Below the pieces are notes generated by a model. It made no database searches. It was not told the DNA's origin and saw only the letters and a list, made by a program, of their open reading frames with translations. Made by a program: the position numbers and the translations under genes. A stretch of 64,000 nt of DNA from an uncultured Bacteroidales bacterium (lineage in GTDB: Bacteria; Bacteroidota; Bacteroidia; Bacteroidales; Bacteroidaceae). The stretch spans positions 1 to 64,000 of the forward strand of contig CADAGX010000015.1 in NCBI GenBank assembly GCA_902787575.1, read 5' to 3'. The stretch's first letter is position 1, and every line of letters begins with the position of its first letter. Positions 60,976 through 64,000 of this stretch are shown here, piece by piece.

Positions 60976-61076
60976 AAAACCTACATCCTACACGTTCCGC
61001 AGGTTAGTTAGCTGGACTATAAACTGTTATTACTGTGTAGGCAAGCGTGTAGGATACGCTAAAACGTGTAGGTTTT
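60976..61076 (-). terminator. Large compound hairpin between DUF4295 and ftsY genes
   Basis: AAAACCTACA (60976-60985) pairs with TGTAGGTTTT (61067-61076), and TCCTACACG (60986-60994) with CGTGTAGGA (61046-61054), leaving a 12-nt bulge and a 51-nt apical region. On the minus strand the structure ends in a TTTTTT run, so it can terminate the rpmB-rpmG-DUF4295 transcript. Extra GTGTAGG copies (61035) could form alternative pairings. Confidence 0.6.
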
Positions 61077-61096
61077 GACGTTAAAGAGGCGATTAT

Positions 61097-61282
61097 TCAC
61101 AAAATAAATAGAAAAAATAAAAGCCGCAACCAGAAGAAATCCTTCACAGCTTCGTTGGGAACCATTTGCTCGTCAAAACTATAAGCTCCCGTCTGCGGAT
61201 TCTTCACCATCTTAATCACTTTTGTATACGAACGGCCGTCAGTTTTGCCTGTCTGCAACGTGGCCACAGTTTTCTTTGCCAT
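61097..61282 (-). CDS. DUF4295 family small protein with unusual hydrophobic C-terminus
   Basis: A 61-residue protein starting MAKKTVATLQTGKTDGRSYTKVIKMVKNPQTGAY, the DUF4295 pattern found beside L33 and L28 in Bacteroidetes; it may be a small ribosome-associated protein. The family as I know it ends soon after VPNEAVKDFF with a short basic tail. Here it runs on as WLRLLFFLFIL, so it is about 8-10 residues longer and hydrophobic at the end. No simple one-base frameshift restores an early stop. Confidence 0.8.
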   Translation of the reverse strand: MAKKTVATLQTGKTDGRSYTKVIKMVKNPQTGAYSFDEQMVPNEAVKDFFWLRLLFFLFIL

Positions 61283-61294
61283 ACAATAATAATT

Positions 61295-61483
61295 TTACTT
61301 GATTTCCTTGTGAACGGTCATGCGCTTCAGAATCGGATTGTACTTCTTCAGTTCCAAACGTTCCGGCGTGTTCTTTCTATTTTTCGTAGTGATATAACGA
61401 GACGTGCCGGGCAGTCCGCTCTGCTTCATCTCGGTGCATTCCAGAATTACCTGCACTCTGTTACCTTTAACTTTCTTTGCCAT
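61295..61483 (-). CDS. rpmG: 50S ribosomal protein L33
   Basis: A 62-residue protein ([46 protein letters not shown]), the L33 pattern. Only the single Cys at ECTE remains, so the four-Cys zinc site is absent (the C-minus form). It lies 12 nt before DUF4295 and 15 nt after rpmB. Confidence 0.95.
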   Translation of the reverse strand: MAKKVKGNRVQVILECTEMKQSGLPGTSRYITTKNRKNTPERLELKKYNPILKRMTVHKEIK

Positions 61484-61498
61484 AATCGTCGAACGTCT

Positions 61499-61759
61499 TT
61501 AACCGATTATTTTTATGTCCTTCCAATCACAATAACCCTGCGCTACGGCATTTTTCAACGCAGCGTCGAGTCCAACTTTATTGATGTAACGCAAACCGGA
61601 AGCGCTTATCTTAAGGCTAATCCAGCAGTCCTCCTCGACGTAATAGAACTTCTTTTCGAACAGATTCACGTCGAATTTTCTTTTTGTACGCCGGCGGGAA
61701 TGCGAAACATTATTGCCAATCATGGCCTTTTTCCCTGTAATCTGACAAATCTTAGACAT
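61499..61759 (-). CDS. rpmB: 50S ribosomal protein L28
   Basis: From ATG 61759 the 86-residue protein starts [29 protein letters not shown], the L28 N-terminus. The upstream Met at 61807 falls at the promoter and is excluded. First gene of the rpmB-rpmG-DUF4295 operon. Confidence 0.95.
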   Translation of the reverse strand: MSKICQITGKKAMIGNNVSHSRRRTKRKFDVNLFEKKFYYVEEDCWISLKISASGLRYINKVGLDAALKNAVAQGYCDWKDIKIIG

Positions 61760-61806
61760 TTCTTTTTTCTTTTGTCTACTCCAACAAACTTTTTCCAAAC
61801 AGCGCA

Positions 61807-61814
61807 CAAAGGTA
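61807..61814 (-). promoter_or_regulatory. Minus-strand promoter -7 box for rpmB
   Basis: CAAAGGTA on the plus strand (TACCTTTG on the minus), 48 nt before the rpmB start. Confidence 0.8.
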
Positions 61815-61928
61815 CGCCTTTTCTACGTAATGCGCAAATCTTTTAATGTTTTTTTTCTGCAACACGCTGATTTTGCAGCAGAGAGAGGTCTGAAATAGGC
61901 TGCCGCGAGCAAGAAATACAGATTCGAC

Positions 61929-62023
61929 ACGTCGTTTTTTTATTTTTGCACGCAGTTTTCAGAATATGACGTGTGCCACAACATGACGACACACGTCGCA
62001 ATCACAAGCGCCACATCATGTGG
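61929..62023 (+). repeat. ACGT-phased array F, between tsaD and rpmB
   Basis: Cores ACGT 61929, ACGC 61950, ACGT 61969 and ACGT 61993 (spacing 21, 19, 24), then a palindromic CCACAT-C-ATGTGG centred near 62017 (about 23 further). GACGTGT (61968-61974) and ACACGTC (61991-61997) are inverted and can pair. The array starts a few nt after the tsaD stop (minus strand). Confidence 0.65.
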
Positions 62024-62026
62024 CAT

Positions 62027-63055
62027 TCAAACCGAGACTCGGCTGTATGCCGGAGCGTCCATTGGGCAGAAATCTTTGTCTAGGAATTTAAAATATCCTG
62101 CAATGGCAATCATGGCAGCATTGTCTGTCGTGTAACTAAACCGCGGGATGAAAATCTGCCACCCAAAGCGGCGGGCGTAGTCGTGAAACGCATTTCGCAG
62201 GCCATTGTTGGCCGAGACGCCGCCTGCCACAGCCACGCGTTTTATTTTCAAGTCGCGGGCGGCCAGACGAAGCTTCTTCATAAGAATATCAACAACCGTC
62301 TTTTCGAGCGATGCGGCGAGGTCGTTCAGATGATGCTGCACGAAGTCTGGATCCTGCTGCGTCCAGTCGCGCAAGGAATAAAGGAAGCTGGTCTTCAAAC
62401 CGCTGAAGCTATAGTCGTATCCGGGAATGTTAGGTTTCGAAAACTGAAAAGCATCTGGATTTCCCTGACGTGCCAGACGGTCGATAATGGGGCCGCCGGG
62501 ATAGCCGAGACCCATCACTTTCGAACATTTGTCGATTGCTTCTCCGGCTGCGTCGTCGATTGTCTGCCCGATTATCTGCATGTCTTTGTAGCTATTAACC
62601 TTCACAATCTGGCTGTTGCCGCCACTTACCAGCAAACAGAGGAAAGGGAATTCGGGCGACACGTAGTCATCCTCAGGCGTATGGATGAAGTGAGCCAGCA
62701 CGTGACCTTGCAAATGATTCACATCGACGAGTGGTATGCCCAACGCCGCAGCCATGCCTTTTGCAAACGACACGCCAACGAGCAGCGAACCCATGAGCCC
62801 AGGACCACGCGTAAAGGCAATGGCACTCAGTTCCTCGCGTCGCACGCCAGCACGCGCCAGTGCTTGGTCTACCACCGGCACGATGTTTTGCTGGTGCGCA
62901 CGGCTGGCAAGTTCGGGCACGACGCCACCATACGCTTCGTGCACAGCCTGGCTGGCCGTGACGTTGCTCAGCAAGACTCCATCTCGCAGCACAGCAGCCG
63001 ACGTATCATCGCAGCTGCTCTCTATACCTAATATATATATATGCTTTTCGTCCAT
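62027..63055 (-). CDS. tsaD: tRNA N6-threonylcarbamoyladenosine transferase TsaD
   Basis: From ATG 63055 (MDEKHIYILGIESSCDDTSAAVL) the protein has 342 residues, standard length. Motifs are ESSCDDT, the metal site HLQGH, LVSGGNSQIV, GEAIDKCSKVMGLGYPGG and AGGVSANNGLR. It completes t6A37 formation on tRNAs reading ANN codons. A GTG at 63097 directly after the map stop would add 14 residues; the ATG is preferred for its fit to the family. Confidence 0.95.
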   Translation of the reverse strand: MDEKHIYILGIESSCDDTSAAVLRDGVLLSNVTASQAVHEAYGGVVPELASRAHQQNIVPVVDQALARAGVRREELSAIAFTRGPGLMGSLLVGVSFAKGMAAALGIPLVDVNHLQGHVLAHFIHTPEDDYVSPEFPFLCLLVSGGNSQIVKVNSYKDMQIIGQTIDDAAGEAIDKCSKVMGLGYPGGPIIDRLARQGNPDAFQFSKPNIPGYDYSFSGLKTSFLYSLRDWTQQDPDFVQHHLNDLAASLEKTVVDILMKKLRLAARDLKIKRVAVAGGVSANNGLRNAFHDYARRFGWQIFIPRFSYTTDNAAMIAIAGYFKFLDKDFCPMDAPAYSRVSV

Positions 63056-63097
63056 GTCGAATTTATCTTTTCGCCCGGGGTAGTTGAGTTGTCGCAC

Positions 63098-63967
63098 TTA
63101 ATGCGTCAGAATCTCCACGCCGTCCTCTGTCATCACAAAGGTGTGCTCCCACTGAGCGCTGTCGCTACCATCCTCGGTAAGCACAATCCACTCGGTTTCG
63201 TCCTCTTCATCGCCACAAACTTCCCAGTCGCCGGCGTTAATCATCGGTTCGATTGTGAAAACCATACCGGGCACCAGCAACATTCCCGTACCTCGTTTCC
63301 CGTAATGCTCCACGTCGGGTTCTTCGTGGAACTGCAGGCCGACGCCGTGACCGCAGAGGTCGCGTACTACGCTGCAGCCATTTTTGTGCGCATGCGCAGC
63401 AATTTCGTGCCCCAAGTCGCCGACAAAACAATAAGGCTTGCACGCCGCTTCTCCGATTTTGAGGCATTCCCACGCCACATCAACCAGTCGCTGACGCTCG
63501 GGCGACGTGCGACCAATAATAAACATGCGGCTGGCATCGGCATAATAGCCGTCCAAAATCGTGGTGCAATCCACGTTAATGATATCTCCCTCCTCGAGAA
63601 CGTCGTCAGACGGAATGCCGTGACAAACAACATCATTCACGCTGGTGCAACAACTGGCTGGAAAACCTTCGTAATTCAGCGGTGCCGGGATGCCTCCGTG
63701 GCTGGTGGTGTAATCGTAGACAAGGCGATCAATCTCGGCGGTGCACATGCCTTCGCGGATATGTTCGGCCACCGTGTCCAAAACCGCCGTGTTGAGTACA
63801 CCGGCACGACGTATGCCCTCGATCTGTTCGGCCGTCTTAATCAAATTGCGAGTGGGCACCAATTTTCCTCGCTCCTGCCAATAAAGTATGCGGCGGTCGC
63901 GTTCCGTAGGCTCCAAGCCTTCGGGTACAAACCACCGCGCTTTGTTTTTTTTATTCTTCTTTGCCAT
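63098..63967 (-). CDS. map: Methionine aminopeptidase, type I
   Basis: A 289-residue enzyme with the five metal ligands Asp133, Asp144, His207, Glu240 and Glu274 in their usual contexts (NVDCTTILDGYYADAS, CGHGVGLQFHEEP, FTIEPMI, QWEHTF). A basic N-terminal extension of about 40 residues (MAKKNKKNKARWFVPEG) precedes the catalytic domain. It removes N-terminal Met. Its promoter lies 20 nt upstream, near the right edge, and tsaD follows. Confidence 0.95.
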   Translation of the reverse strand: MAKKNKKNKARWFVPEGLEPTERDRRILYWQERGKLVPTRNLIKTAEQIEGIRRAGVLNTAVLDTVAEHIREGMCTAEIDRLVYDYTTSHGGIPAPLNYEGFPASCCTSVNDVVCHGIPSDDVLEEGDIINVDCTTILDGYYADASRMFIIGRTSPERQRLVDVAWECLKIGEAACKPYCFVGDLGHEIAAHAHKNGCSVVRDLCGHGVGLQFHEEPDVEHYGKRGTGMLLVPGMVFTIEPMINAGDWEVCGDEEDETEWIVLTEDGSDSAQWEHTFVMTEDGVEILTH

Positions 63968-63986
63968 TTTCTCCCTAAAACGGGGG

Positions 63987-63994
63987 CAAAGTTA
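63987..63994 (-). promoter_or_regulatory. Minus-strand promoter -7 box for map-tsaD
   Basis: CAAAGTTA on the plus strand (TAACTTTG on the minus), 20 nt before the map start. Confidence 0.7.
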
Positions 63995-64000
63995 CGAATA

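Overview
The window looks like a chromosomal segment from a Bacteroidales bacterium, most likely Prevotella-like. Most of the promoters I can place use the Bacteroidetes -7 box TAnnTTTG (usually TACCTTTG, TATCTTTG or TAACTTTG). Other lineage markers are the Bat aerotolerance operon, an S16 protein with a long Ala/Lys/Glu tail, BspA-like repeats, an M60 peptidase with a T9SS-like tail, DUF4295 beside L33/L28, and HU proteins fused to an envelope domain. I see no transposase, integrase, phage, plasmid, CRISPR, rRNA or tRNA gene.

Layout. 1-1361: the last codons of an unidentified gene, then about 1.2 kb without genes, packed with several families of short interspersed repeats. 1362-3954: a NifU-like scaffold protein paired with a GGGtGRT-family protein, then a lipoprotein. 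4050-9020: GNAT acetyltransferase, OPT transporter, secreted beta-helix protein, secreted Met-rich coiled-coil protein. 9239-15716: rpsP, M60 peptidase, GH88 unsaturated glucuronyl hydrolase, prs. 15833-20106 (minus): glycogen phosphorylase and GT3-type glycogen synthase. 20383-23602: small secreted protein, Ca2+/Na+ antiporter, small Cys protein, secreted TPR protein. 24146-28704: tatA, a Tat-signal Gfo/Idh oxidoreductase, a DUF1080 hydrolase, a TIM-barrel isomerase and tatC, divided by two internal terminators. 28840-34988: winged-helix protein, lipoprotein, then minus-strand TSCPD, yebC, pheT and dnaB. 35248-40379: ettA, DUF3737, PatB/MalY-type C-S lyase, MATE. 40392-48312 (minus): PAP2 phosphatase, a giant double histidine kinase, response regulator, membrane protein, UvrD/PcrA helicase. 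48474-56851 (minus): moxR-DUF58-hyp-batA-batB-batC-batD-batE. 57164-61759 (minus): rpmB-rpmG-DUF4295, then ftsY-rimO-HU-HU/LysM. 62027-63967 (minus): map-tsaD.

Working together: the GH88 and M60 proteins suggest use of host glycans and glycoproteins. The 24.1-28.7 kb block combines a minimal TatA/TatC translocase with a Tat substrate and two periplasmic enzymes of families linked to 3-keto-glycoside chemistry. The Bat block is a complete MoxR/VWA envelope system.

The most unusual signal is not a gene. At eight or more places (near 13.4, 20.2, 23.7, 28.7, 35.2, 40.7, 48.4, 57.0 and 62.0 kb) there are small arrays of a degenerate 12-nt ACGT-centred motif (CYACACGTSGCA or its reverse complement), spaced 20-24 nt apart, i.e. 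about two helical turns. They lie in intergenic DNA, in the transcribed leader of ettA, and inside two coding regions (GH88 N-terminus and UvrD linker). Some neighbouring inverted units form terminator-like hairpins. I do not recognise this as a described element. All calls come from reading the sequence; no database search or alignment was run.
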